A stretch of 64,000 bases of DNA from Mycobacterium sp. BK086 (GTDB lineage Bacteria; Actinomycetota; Actinomycetes; Mycobacteriales; Mycobacteriaceae), in contig SNWL01000008.1 in NCBI GenBank assembly GCA_004362315.1, positions 496,001 to 560,000 on the forward strand, given 5' to 3'. Both the position numbers and the translations under genes were made by a program. Under the pieces are notes generated by a model that was not told where the DNA came from, searched no databases, and saw nothing but the letters and a program-made list of their open reading frames with translations. Of the stretch, positions 7,711 to 15,941 are shown one piece after another (the first letter of the stretch is position 1; the number at the start of each line of letters is the position of its first letter).

Positions 7711-8598
7711 TCAGCCTTTCACCAGGGTGAACTGCCCGACCTCGGATACCCCTCGGTTGAAGAAGTCCGAGCACCCGACGAGATAGCGCATGTAGCGGTC
7801 GTAGACCTCTTGCGATGTCACGGCGATAGCTCGGTCGCGGGCGCCTTCCAATCGTTGTGCCCAAATGTCCAGCGTGCGTACATAATGCGGGGTCAGGTAG
7901 TCGAGATGTTCGACCGAAAAGCCGGCCTTCTGGGCGAATTCGACAACGTCCTCGTCGCACGGCACCGCGCCGCCCGGAAAGATCTCCTTGGCGATGAACC
8001 GCATGAACTTCAAATCGCTCATCACGATGGGGATGCCCAGATCAGGCCAGCGTTTGAGCGGATGACCCATGATGGTCTGCAGCACCATCCGACCGTCGAC
8101 AGGCATGATGCGGTGGCATGTGTCGAAGAATGCCGCATACCGGTCTTTCGGAAACGCCTCGAATGCTTCGATACTCACGATGCGGTCGACCGGCTGGTCG
8201 AATTCTTCCCAGCCGCGCAACAGGATTCGCCGCGACCGGTCGGTGTCTACGGCGTCGAGTAGTTGCTGACCCAGCGCGCGCTGATTGCGGCTCAACGTCA
8301 GTCCGAGTGCGTTCGTATCAAGCCGTTGCACCGCCCGTTTCATCGCTGATCCCCAACCGCAGCCGATGTCGAGCAGCGTCATGCCAGGTTGCAGATCCAA
8401 TTTGTCCAGTGCCAGATCGATTTTCGCGAGCTGGGCCTCTTCCAGCGACATATCGTCGCGCTCGAAGTACGCGCAGCTATACGTCCGAGACGGGTCCTGG
8501 AACAGTCCGAAGAATTCGTTCGAGATGTCGTAATGCGCCTGGACGTCCTCGTATGCCGGCGTCAACTGTGTTGAATCCGAACTACTTTCCGTTACCAA
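7711..8598 (-). CDS. Mycolic acid cyclopropane synthase-family methyltransferase, UmaA-like
   Basis: This 295-aa protein belongs to the CmaA/MmaA/UmaA family: YDISNEFF near the N-terminus, TYSCAYFERDDM, SAM motif LLDIGCGWGS, MSDLKFMRFI, and the ending FNRGVSEVGQFTLVKG. The loop that reads GAFEHF in CmaA and GAFEAF in UmaA is EAFEAF here, so UmaA is the nearest relative I can recall. The family modifies meromycolate double bonds using SAM. The gene is 15 bases downstream of a paralog on the same strand, indicating an operon. Confidence 0.88.
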   Translation of the reverse strand: MVTESSSDSTQLTPAYEDVQAHYDISNEFFGLFQDPSRTYSCAYFERDDMSLEEAQLAKIDLALDKLDLQPGMTLLDIGCGWGSAMKRAVQRLDTNALGLTLSRNQRALGQQLLDAVDTDRSRRILLRGWEEFDQPVDRIVSIEAFEAFPKDRYAAFFDTCHRIMPVDGRMVLQTIMGHPLKRWPDLGIPIVMSDLKFMRFIAKEIFPGGAVPCDEDVVEFAQKAGFSVEHLDYLTPHYVRTLDIWAQRLEGARDRAIAVTSQEVYDRYMRYLVGCSDFFNRGVSEVGQFTLVKG

Positions 8599-8613
8599 CG
8601 GATGACCCCCAGG

Positions 8614-9525
8614 CTAGCTAGCTGCCTTTTCGCACGTGAACTGACATATGTCGGTGTAGCCGGTCCGGAACAGATCCGCACATCCCGTCAAATATTTGTA
8701 AAAGCGCTCGTAGATCGCTTCGGACGTGATCGCGATGGCCTGGTCCCGATTCGCTTCGAGATTGGCCGCCCAGGTGTCCAACGTGCGGGCGTAGTGCGGT
8801 TGCAGATGCTGCTCACGCGTCACCTGGTAACCCGCGTTGACGGCGTGTTGGCGGACCATCGAAGCCAGCGGCAACCGGCCGCCGGGATAGATCTCGTCCA
8901 TGATGAACTTGATGAAGCGCACTCGAGACATGGTCAACGGCAAGCCCTTGGCTTTGATCTCTTCGTCCTCGGGAATGATGATCGTGTGTAGCAACATCAC
9001 CCCGTCGTCGGGCATCCAGCTGAGGGTTTTCTTGAAGTAGTCGTCGTACTTGTTGAAGCCGAAATGCTCGAAGGCGCCGATCGACACGATCCGGTCGGCC
9101 TTGCCGTCGAACTCTTCCCACGGCTGCAAGCGAACTTCCATGCTGCGATGGGTGTCGATGTTCGGGAACCGGTTCTGCTCAATGTGCTGTTTCTGGTTCT
9201 CCGACAGCGTCAGCCCGATGACGTTCACGTCGTACTTCTCGACCGCGCGCTGGATGGTCGACCCCCAGCCGCAGCCGATGTCGAGCAACGTCATCCCAGG
9301 CTTCAGACCCAGCTTGCCCAGCGAGAGGTCGACCTTGGCCATCTGCGCTTCCTGGAGAGACATATCGTCGCGCTCGAAATATGCGCAACTGTAGGTCTGC
9401 GTCGGGTCCTGCCAGAGCTTGAAGAACTCGTTGGAGATGTCGTAGTGGAACTGGACCTCTGCCTGATCGGAGCCGCGCGTTTGCGACGCCGACTTGGACA
9501 GCCACAACGACTCTGCCTTCGACAT
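8614..9525 (-). CDS. Cyclopropane mycolic acid synthase (CmaA/MmaA/PcaA family)
   Basis: This 303-aa protein has all family hallmarks: FHYDISNEFFKLWQDPTQTY, CAYFERDDM, LLDIGCGWGST, VIGLTLSENQ and the bicarbonate-site loop IGAFEHFGF. It lacks the ~7-residue insertion that CmaA2 carries after GAFEHF, so it is closer to CmaA1/PcaA/MmaA in length. It should transfer a methylene or methyl group from SAM to meromycolyl-ACP. It is the first gene of a two-gene operon with the UmaA-like paralog. The product (cis or trans cyclopropane, or methyl branch) cannot be told from sequence. Confidence 0.92.
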   Translation of the reverse strand: MSKAESLWLSKSASQTRGSDQAEVQFHYDISNEFFKLWQDPTQTYSCAYFERDDMSLQEAQMAKVDLSLGKLGLKPGMTLLDIGCGWGSTIQRAVEKYDVNVIGLTLSENQKQHIEQNRFPNIDTHRSMEVRLQPWEEFDGKADRIVSIGAFEHFGFNKYDDYFKKTLSWMPDDGVMLLHTIIIPEDEEIKAKGLPLTMSRVRFIKFIMDEIYPGGRLPLASMVRQHAVNAGYQVTREQHLQPHYARTLDTWAANLEANRDQAIAITSEAIYERFYKYLTGCADLFRTGYTDICQFTCEKAAS

Positions 9526-9578
9526 CCGACGCGGTTACCCGCTGACGCTGATCTCAATCGCCCTGGCGGCCGTCTACC

Positions 9579-10139
9579 GTGAGCGACGTGGCCGAGGCTG
9601 ATCGCGTGCGCTGGGACGAGAAGTACGCGGGCAAATCTGGCGGTTCACCCCGCCTGCCCGAAGTCTTCGCGCCGTACGTCAATGAGATGCCGATGACGGG
9701 CAATGTGCTGGATCTGGCGTGCGGCGCCGGCGCGGCTGCGGTCTGGCTGGCCGAGCGCGGCCTGGCCGTGTGGGGTGTCGACGTGTCCACCGTCGCGATC
9801 GAGCAGGCGCAAGAATTGGCGCACCGCCACGGCGTCGGCGACCGTTGCCGGTTCTCGGTCGCCGATCTGGACGACGGCCTGCCGCCGGGGCCGGCGGTCG
9901 AGATGGTCCTGTGCCACCGCTTTCGTGACCCGCGGCTGTACCCGGCGATCGTGGACCGGTTGACGCCGGGCGGTCTGCTGGCGATCACCGTGCTCAGCGA
10001 GGTCGGCGCCGAGCCAGGGTTTTTCCGGGCCACGGCAGGGGAACTCGACGTCGCGTTCGCAGATCTGCACACGCTCGCCACAGGCGAGGGCGACGGTCAG
10101 GCGTGGCTGCTGGCCAGGGTGAAAGGGGACCGGTCGTGA
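9579..10139 (+). CDS. SAM-dependent methyltransferase, TehB-like
   Basis: This 186-aa protein has a compact class I fold: RVRWDEKYAG, motif I VLDLACGAGAAAVWLAERG, and the acidic GVDVS. The WDxKY start and short length fit the TehB/thiopurine methyltransferase-like group. The start is a GTG at 9579. Its stop overlaps the GTG of the next gene (GTGA), so the two are cotranscribed. The substrate is unknown. Confidence 0.8.
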   Translation: MSDVAEADRVRWDEKYAGKSGGSPRLPEVFAPYVNEMPMTGNVLDLACGAGAAAVWLAERGLAVWGVDVSTVAIEQAQELAHRHGVGDRCRFSVADLDDGLPPGPAVEMVLCHRFRDPRLYPAIVDRLTPGGLLAITVLSEVGAEPGFFRATAGELDVAFADLHTLATGEGDGQAWLLARVKGDRS

Positions 10140-10843
10140 CCGAGCCGTCGTTGATGTTCCCCGGCCGCTTCAACGGCCCACCCGGAAGCGCCAACGGCGG
10201 GTACGCCTGCGGTGTGATCGCCGGGCGCATCCCGGCAGACCTGGTCGAGGTGACGCTGCTTCGCCCGCCCCCTCTTGATACGGAGTTACTGGTCGAGGAG
10301 ACGGGGCCGACGTATGAGGTGCACCCGCCGGGTGGGGAGGTCGTGGCGGTGGCCAAGCCTGTCGACGAGCCCGTCGAGGTGCTGCCGCCGGTGCTGGACA
10401 TTCCCGCTGACGCTGAGCACGCGTTGGCCGACGCCAGCCATCCGTTCCGGAGCTGCTTCACCTGCGGCCCCGACCGCGAGCCCGGCGACGGGCTGCGAAT
10501 CTTCGTCAAACGCCTTGCCGGACAGTCGATCCTGGCCGACCAGTGGACGCCCGACGAATCGCTGGCCGACGACGCCGGTGCCGTGCGACCCGAGATCGTC
10601 TGGGCGGCACTGGATTGCCCGGGCGGGTGGGCGGCGTTCAACCGCATCCCGGGCGGCGTCGCGGTGCTCGGCCGGATGACCGCCCACATCGAACGGGTAC
10701 CGCGGGCGGGCGAACCGTGCGTGGTGGTCGCGACCTCGGACTGGCATGAGGGCCGCAAGATCGGCGCGCACTCCGCGCTCTACACCGCCGACGGTGACCT
10801 GCTGGCCGCAGCCCGCGCGGTCTGGATCGACTCGACCGCCTAG
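10136..10843 (+). CDS. Hot-dog-fold thioesterase-like protein
   Basis: This 235-aa protein starts at a GTG inside the preceding stop. It has the pattern of a double hot-dog thioesterase-like family: FNGPPGSANGGYACG, LLRPPPL, FTCGPDREPGDGLRIF, VWAALDCPGGWAA and a closing AARAVWIDS. It may act on acyl-CoA thioesters or merely bind them; no catalytic Asp/Glu can be assigned with confidence. Its stop overlaps the convergent NYN gene by 4 bases. Confidence 0.65.
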   Translation: MTEPSLMFPGRFNGPPGSANGGYACGVIAGRIPADLVEVTLLRPPPLDTELLVEETGPTYEVHPPGGEVVAVAKPVDEPVEVLPPVLDIPADAEHALADASHPFRSCFTCGPDREPGDGLRIFVKRLAGQSILADQWTPDESLADDAGAVRPEIVWAALDCPGGWAAFNRIPGGVAVLGRMTAHIERVPRAGEPCVVVATSDWHEGRKIGAHSALYTADGDLLAAARAVWIDSTA

Positions 10844-11691
10844 CGGAGCTTCACCATTCGAGTCGTCGAACTCTCGTCAAGCTCCACCACATCGGTGCGC
10901 GACCGCAAGAAGTCGCTGAACGACTTGAACCCCAACGACTTCTCCGAGAACGACGGGTCCATCCGCTTCATCTGCGCCTTCACCGCCGAATTGTGCAACC
11001 ACTCGGCGTCTTCCTTCTCCAGGCCGATCTGCAGCGCCCGTTTCAGCAGCGCGGTGGCCGCGGTCTGCGGGTCGGGCGGCTCCGGCTCGGTGGACTTCGC
11101 GCGTTTCGTCCGCTTGGCCGGCGCGTCGGCTGTCGACGGCTCGAATACCGGCACCCCGGGCAGCGCGTCGTAGATGACGAACTCGTCGCAGGCCGCCGCC
11201 AGTGACCGGCTCGACGAGCCGGCCACTCCGATGCCGACGACATAGCGGCCCAACCGTTTGCACCGCTGCGCCAGCGGGATGTAGTCGGAGTCGCCGGCGA
11301 CGATCACCACGTGGGTGAGGTCGGGCAGCCGGAACATGTCCTCGACGGCGTCCACCGCCAGCCGGATGTCGGCGGCGTTTTTGCCGTAGGCCGCCGCGGG
11401 GAACAGCTGCACCAGATCCACCGCCCTACCCACCAGTTGTTCGCGGTATTCGGCGTTCACGTCAGCCGACCAGTCGGCATACGCGCGGGTGAGTACCACC
11501 GTCCCGAACGACGAGGCGAAGTCCAGGACCGCGCCGACGTCGACACGCGCGCGGGTGAGCTTGGCCGCCTCCAGTCCCTTGGCCTTGTCGCGCTGAAAAG
11601 AGTTGCGGCCGTTGACCTGGTCGTAGCGCGAGATGACGATGTTGTCGAAGTCGAGGTACACCGCGACGCGGGTCGCACCGGGATCGGTCAT
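10840..11691 (-). CDS. NYN-domain (PIN-like) ribonuclease with LOTUS/OST-HTH domain
   Basis: This 283-aa protein has an N-terminal NYN domain: VAVYLDFDNIVIS (first acidic pair), VLTRAYADW, DIRLAVDAVEDMF and VIVAGDSDYIPLAQ, the acidic residues expected to bind metal. After a charged linker (PAKRTKRAKSTEPEPPDPQT) comes an OST-HTH/LOTUS domain, an RNA-binding winged helix (KSLGFKSFSDFLRS). The ATG at 11691 is chosen because the frame upstream has no family similarity. The likely role is RNA cleavage or turnover in the cytoplasm, by analogy to MARF1/LabA-like proteins. Confidence 0.85.
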   Translation of the reverse strand: MTDPGATRVAVYLDFDNIVISRYDQVNGRNSFQRDKAKGLEAAKLTRARVDVGAVLDFASSFGTVVLTRAYADWSADVNAEYREQLVGRAVDLVQLFPAAAYGKNAADIRLAVDAVEDMFRLPDLTHVVIVAGDSDYIPLAQRCKRLGRYVVGIGVAGSSSRSLAAACDEFVIYDALPGVPVFEPSTADAPAKRTKRAKSTEPEPPDPQTAATALLKRALQIGLEKEDAEWLHNSAVKAQMKRMDPSFSEKSLGFKSFSDFLRSRTDVVELDESSTTRMVKLR

Positions 11692-11836
11692 GTGCTCGAG
11701 TCTTGTCCATGTTGTGACGCGGCACGCCCCTTTGCCCGAACGCGACCGTCCGCCATGCCGTCTATGCTTCAGGGGCCCGATAGATCTTCGGTATCCCGGC
11801 AACCGTGGCCGACCTCGTAATTCATGGAGTGACCAG

Positions 11837-13093
11837 TTGAGCTTTAGTCGTCGTGCCCGTGGGGCCTGCCTCGGCGTCGTTCTGGCGGTGCTCGCAGTGC
11901 TCGGCGGTGTCGTCGTCTCCGCCGCGCCGCGCTGCCCGGAGAACTGCCGCACCGAGGCCGCCGCCCGCGACCCCCAGCCGGCACCGTCCAAGGACAGGGC
12001 CGCCGTCGCGCTCACCCCCGCTGACGGGGCCACCGACGTCGACCCGCTGGGCGGGATCACCGTCGTCGCCAAGAGCGGCCTGCTCACCCACGTCACGATG
12101 GTCAACGACGCCGACAAGCCGATCCCCGGCGTCGTCACCCCCGACTTCAAGACCTGGAAGCCCACCGTCCCCCTGGGCTATGGACGCAGCTACACCCTGA
12201 CCGTCGACGCCCGCGGACCCGGCGGGGTGCCCTCGACGATGTCGTCGACCTTCCAAACCGTCGTGCCGAGCGATCAGACGCAGGTGACATTCACGACGCC
12301 GGGCTGGCAGCTGCTCGATGGCGGCCGGTTCGGGATCGGCACCGTCATCGCTGCACACTTCGGCGAGCCCATCACCGATCGCGCCGCCGCCGAGCAGCAC
12401 CTCTCGGTCACCACCAACCCGCCGGTGCGGGGGTCCTGGTATTGGATGGACGACCAGACGGCGCACTGGCGCCCGGAAAAGTATTACGCCCCAGGCACTT
12501 CGGTGACCGTGCGGGCCAACGTCTACGGCGTCCCGCTCGGCGACGGTCTGTACGGCGAGCAGGATTCCGCGGCGACCTTCACGATCGGTGATGCGCACGT
12601 CTCGGTTGCCGACGACACCACCAAACAGGTCAGCGTGTTCGAGAACGGCAAGTTGGTGCGCACTATGCCGACCTCGATGGGTCGCGGCGGCAGCGAGACG
12701 ATCGGCAATCAGACCCTGACGTTCTGGACGCCGCCCGGCATCTACACGGTCATGGACAAGGCCAACCCGGTGATCATGGACTCCTCGACCTACGGCCTGC
12801 CGATCAACTCGCGCCTCGGCTATCGCGAGACCATCCCGTACGCGACGCGCATCAGCCCGGACGGGATCTACCTGCACCAGCTGAATGCGACCGTGTGGGC
12901 GCAGGGCAATACCGACACCTCGCACGGGTGCCTGAATCTCAGCAGCGACAATGCGGCGTGGTTCTACGACTTCTCGGTGCCCGGGGACGTCGTCGAGGTC
13001 AAGAACACCGGCGGCCCGCCCCTTGCGCTCACGCAGAACGGTGACTGGACACTGCCGTGGAGCGAGTGGCTCAAAGGTAGTGCGCGGCATTGA
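11837..13093 (+). CDS. L,D-transpeptidase (LdtMt2-like), first of tandem pair
   Basis: This 418-aa protein has an N-terminal signal/anchor (GACLGVVLAVLAVLGGVVVS), two Ig-like domains resembling LdtMt2, then a YkuD catalytic domain. HGCLNL contains the nucleophile (Cys365). The upstream His is in IYLHQL; the neighbouring Ser337 of LdtMt2 is Gln here. It makes 3-3 cross-links in peptidoglycan outside the membrane. I chose the TTG at 11837: GGAG lies 7 bases upstream and the signal peptide begins there. A paralog follows on the same strand after 165 bp. Confidence 0.9.
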   Translation: MSFSRRARGACLGVVLAVLAVLGGVVVSAAPRCPENCRTEAAARDPQPAPSKDRAAVALTPADGATDVDPLGGITVVAKSGLLTHVTMVNDADKPIPGVVTPDFKTWKPTVPLGYGRSYTLTVDARGPGGVPSTMSSTFQTVVPSDQTQVTFTTPGWQLLDGGRFGIGTVIAAHFGEPITDRAAAEQHLSVTTNPPVRGSWYWMDDQTAHWRPEKYYAPGTSVTVRANVYGVPLGDGLYGEQDSAATFTIGDAHVSVADDTTKQVSVFENGKLVRTMPTSMGRGGSETIGNQTLTFWTPPGIYTVMDKANPVIMDSSTYGLPINSRLGYRETIPYATRISPDGIYLHQLNATVWAQGNTDTSHGCLNLSSDNAAWFYDFSVPGDVVEVKNTGGPPLALTQNGDWTLPWSEWLKGSARH

Positions 13094-13258
13094 GATGCCG
13101 CCGAAAAGTTAGATTCCGCTAATGATTGGATCTTTGCTGCTGGTGACGGGCGCGTCAGTCTCCTTCAGGTGACAAGACGACGCTGTGGCCGTCTATGATC
13201 TCAGGCGTCAAAGGTGACGCCGGCAACTCATCGTCGACCAGTTCTGGAGTGATTTTCG

Positions 13259-14527
13259 GTGGTCTTTTCCCGTCGCGCGTGCGCGGCCGGCCTCGTGGTG
13301 AGCCTGCTGCTCCTGGGCGTTCTCGGGAGCGATGTGGCCGGGCTGCCCGGGTGCCGCGACGGGTGCAAAACCGCGACCGCCACCGCCCAGGTGCAGTTGC
13401 CACCCGCGCCGCCCAAACCCCCACTGCTGGGGATCGCGCCGGCCAATGGCGCGGCTGACCTCAACCCGCTGAGCCGGGTGTCGGCGCAGGTGGTGGGTGG
13501 CAATCTCACGAACGTCTCGTTGGTGGACGACTACGGCAACACCCTTGCCGGCGCACTGTCACCGGATGGGACGTCGTGGCAGCCGACCGTGCCGCTCAAG
13601 TACGGGCGCACCTACACCATGCAGGTGGCCAGTCTGGGCGCCAGCGGTGTGCCGCTCGCGCGGACCACGACCTTCGCGACAGCCTCGCCCGACAACCTCA
13701 CCCAGGTCTACCTCGAGACGCCAGGTGGCCTGCCGATCCACGAAGAGATGAAATACGGCATCGGCACGATCATCGCGGCGCGCTTCGACGAACAGATCAC
13801 CGACAAGGCTGCCGCCGAACGCAATCTGGTGGTGACCACCAATCCGCCGGTTCAGGGCTCGTGGTACTGGGTGGATGACAAGACCGCGCACTGGCGGCCG
13901 GCGAAGTACTACGCACCGGGCACAACGGTGTCGGTGGCGGCCAACATCTTCGGACTCAAGCTCGGCGACGGTCTGTACGGGAACGAGAATGCCAAGGCCA
14001 CCTTCACAATTGGTGATGCCCACGTCTCGATCGCCGACGACACGACCAAGGTCGTGAGCGTGTTCGACAACGGCAAGTTGGTCCGGGCGATGCCGACCTC
14101 GATGGGCCAGGGCGGCTACCAAACCATTGCCGGACGGACGTTTTCGTTCTGGACGCCGCCCGGGGTGTACACGGTGATCGACAAGGCCGAGTCGGTGACG
14201 ATGGACTCGTCGACCTACGGTCTGCCCGTGGCCTCCTCGATGGGCTACAAGGTGAAGATCCCGTACGCCACCCGGATCAGTACCGACGGCATCTATCTGC
14301 ACCAGCTCAACGACACCCGATGGGCGCAGGGCAACACCAACGTCTCGCATGGGTGCCTGAACCTCAACGGCGAGAACGCCTCCTGGTTCTTCGACTTCTC
14401 CCAGCCCGGTGACGTCGTCGAGGTCAAGAACACCGGCGGCCCCGGTCTGGAGATCTGGCAGAACGGCGACTGGACCGTGCCGTGGGGCGAATGGCTGAAG
14501 GGCAGCGCGCTCGCGCCCAAGCCGTAG
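13259..14527 (+). CDS. L,D-transpeptidase (LdtMt2-like), second of tandem pair
   Basis: This 422-aa paralog of the preceding gene has the same plan: signal/anchor (AAGLVVSLLLLGVLGSDVAG), two Ig-like domains and a YkuD domain with SHGCLNLNGENASWF (Cys366) and IYLHQLNDTRWAQGN. The start is the GTG at 13259, with GGAG 9 bases upstream, in the same GGAGTGA context as its neighbour, which suggests gene duplication including the leader. Target pathway: L,D cross-linking of peptidoglycan. Its stop is 3 bases from a convergent gene. Confidence 0.9.
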   Translation: MVFSRRACAAGLVVSLLLLGVLGSDVAGLPGCRDGCKTATATAQVQLPPAPPKPPLLGIAPANGAADLNPLSRVSAQVVGGNLTNVSLVDDYGNTLAGALSPDGTSWQPTVPLKYGRTYTMQVASLGASGVPLARTTTFATASPDNLTQVYLETPGGLPIHEEMKYGIGTIIAARFDEQITDKAAAERNLVVTTNPPVQGSWYWVDDKTAHWRPAKYYAPGTTVSVAANIFGLKLGDGLYGNENAKATFTIGDAHVSIADDTTKVVSVFDNGKLVRAMPTSMGQGGYQTIAGRTFSFWTPPGVYTVIDKAESVTMDSSTYGLPVASSMGYKVKIPYATRISTDGIYLHQLNDTRWAQGNTNVSHGCLNLNGENASWFFDFSQPGDVVEVKNTGGPGLEIWQNGDWTVPWGEWLKGSALAPKP

Positions 14528-14530
14528 GGC

Positions 14531-15211
14531 TCAGTTGTTCTTGGTGGGCCGAGCCGAGCCTGCGGTGCCCCGATGCTTCTTCGTGGGGGACGGCGCGTTT
14601 GTGCTCTTCGCGCTGCGATGCGTCGCAGGCCTCCGGTCGGCGGTCGTCGTCGGGTTGACGGTCCGGCGGGAGCCGGCCACGCCTGTGGCGCGCTGATCCT
14701 GGCGAGGCGTTTGGGCTACCGCCGACGATTGCGTCGCCGGCCTCGACGCGGCAGCGGATGGGGCAAACGGGCCGAATGCATAGGCGATTGCGAGCACCGG
14801 GGCTATCGCGTAGATGGCGACCGAGAAGAAGGCGAGCTGGCGGATGCCGCCCGTCGGAAAGAAGAGGCCCTTGAGTCCGTTGGCCAGGAACACGCTGATC
14901 GGCAATGTGATGGGGAGGCCGACGTACCAGACCGGCGTCAACGCGATCGCGGCCGCCAAGATGAGCGCGGAACGAATCGTCGTCTCGGGAGATGCGTTGG
15001 CTTGCGGAGCCGACGCAGTGGTGCGGTTGGTCGCGGTGCTGGTGAGTTTTACGGCGCCGGCTTGCAGCTGAATTGCCGTGAAGTGCACTGGCTGTGGAAT
15101 CGTGGGATGCGTTGTGCCAGAAGGCAACACTACGCCTAGGGCGATGACGGCTGAGGCGCCGGCGGCAGCGAGACGAGATGCGCGCCCAGGCGCGGGAATC
15201 GATCGGTACAC
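14531..15211 (-). CDS. Exported or membrane hypothetical protein with basic Ser/Thr-rich tail (paralog 1)
   Basis: This 226-aa protein is the last of three tandem paralogs. It has an N-terminal hydrophobic signal (AAAGASAVIALGVVLPSG), two or three central hydrophobic segments (ALILAAAIALTPVWYVGLPITLPISVF; FFSVAIYAIAPVLAIAYAF), and a ~65-residue Lys/Arg/Thr/Ser-rich C-terminus ending KKHRGTAGSARPTKNN. The start is taken as the GTG at 15211 with GGGGGAAC upstream. I do not recognise the family. The tail would suit binding to acidic polymer or nucleic acid. Confidence 0.7.
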   Translation of the reverse strand: MYRSIPAPGRASRLAAAGASAVIALGVVLPSGTTHPTIPQPVHFTAIQLQAGAVKLTSTATNRTTASAPQANASPETTIRSALILAAAIALTPVWYVGLPITLPISVFLANGLKGLFFPTGGIRQLAFFSVAIYAIAPVLAIAYAFGPFAPSAAASRPATQSSAVAQTPRQDQRATGVAGSRRTVNPTTTADRRPATHRSAKSTNAPSPTKKHRGTAGSARPTKNN

Positions 15212-15224
15212 AAGTTCCCCCAGT

Positions 15225-15941
15225 TCAGTCGTTGGTTTTGGCGGGTCGGGCCGAACGCGCGGTGCCCGAATGCTTCTTCTCGTTGGAAGCCTTTGGTGTG
15301 GTCTTGGCCGTCCGATGCGCTGACGGTTTCCGGTCGGCGCTGGTGGTTGTGCCGGTAGTCCGCGCCGAGTCGGCCAGTCCCGACTTGGTGCGCTGGACTT
15401 GGCGGTCCGCTTGGTATGTGGACACTGCGTCAGCTGCTGGGTTCTGCTGAGAGACAAGGGAGTTGAGGAAGCTGCGCACGTTCTTGGTTACCTCATTGAC
15501 CACATAGAACGGTCCCACGGCCCACGCGGCGAGGCCCGCTGCGAGAGGAAACAACGCGGCGGGGGGATCGCCGGGACGGGTGATGATTCCTAGCCCGATC
15601 GCGGACAACCACCCGTAGAGGAAGACGGCAGCGCCCACGCTAACGGGCAAAGTGATCGGGGTGGCGGCATACCAAACCGGGACCAGCGCGATCACGCCCG
15701 CCTCGAATACCACGGACGTCACCGCGCCCTGGATCTGCGGGATTGTGATGTTGGCCTGCGGCCTCTTCGCGGCGGTCTGGGTTTGTTCGTCGGGCAGCGA
15801 CATGCTCACAAGCTCGACGTTCGGGAGCTGTACCGCGAGAACATGTTCTGCACGCGAGGGGACGGCTCCGGTGGCCCCGTTCGGAGCGATGACGCCGGTG
15901 GTGACGACGGCCGCAATGGCGGCGGCTATCAGCTTCACCAT
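15225..15941 (-). CDS. Exported or membrane hypothetical protein with basic Ser/Thr-rich tail (paralog 2)
   Basis: This 238-aa protein is the middle paralog. It has an N-terminal signal-like segment (KLIAAAIAAVVTTGVIAPNG), the shared VPVWYAATPITLPVSVG segment, a second hydrophobic stretch (LFPLAAGLAAWAVGPFYVV), and a basic tail containing TSADRKPSAHRTAKTTPKAS. The ATG at 15941 overlaps the stop of the upstream paralog (TAATG), so the two are coupled, and paralog 1 starts 13 bases downstream. Function unknown. Confidence 0.7.
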   Translation of the reverse strand: MVKLIAAAIAAVVTTGVIAPNGATGAVPSRAEHVLAVQLPNVELVSMSLPDEQTQTAAKRPQANITIPQIQGAVTSVVFEAGVIALVPVWYAATPITLPVSVGAAVFLYGWLSAIGLGIITRPGDPPAALFPLAAGLAAWAVGPFYVVNEVTKNVRSFLNSLVSQQNPAADAVSTYQADRQVQRTKSGLADSARTTGTTTSADRKPSAHRTAKTTPKASNEKKHSGTARSARPAKTND

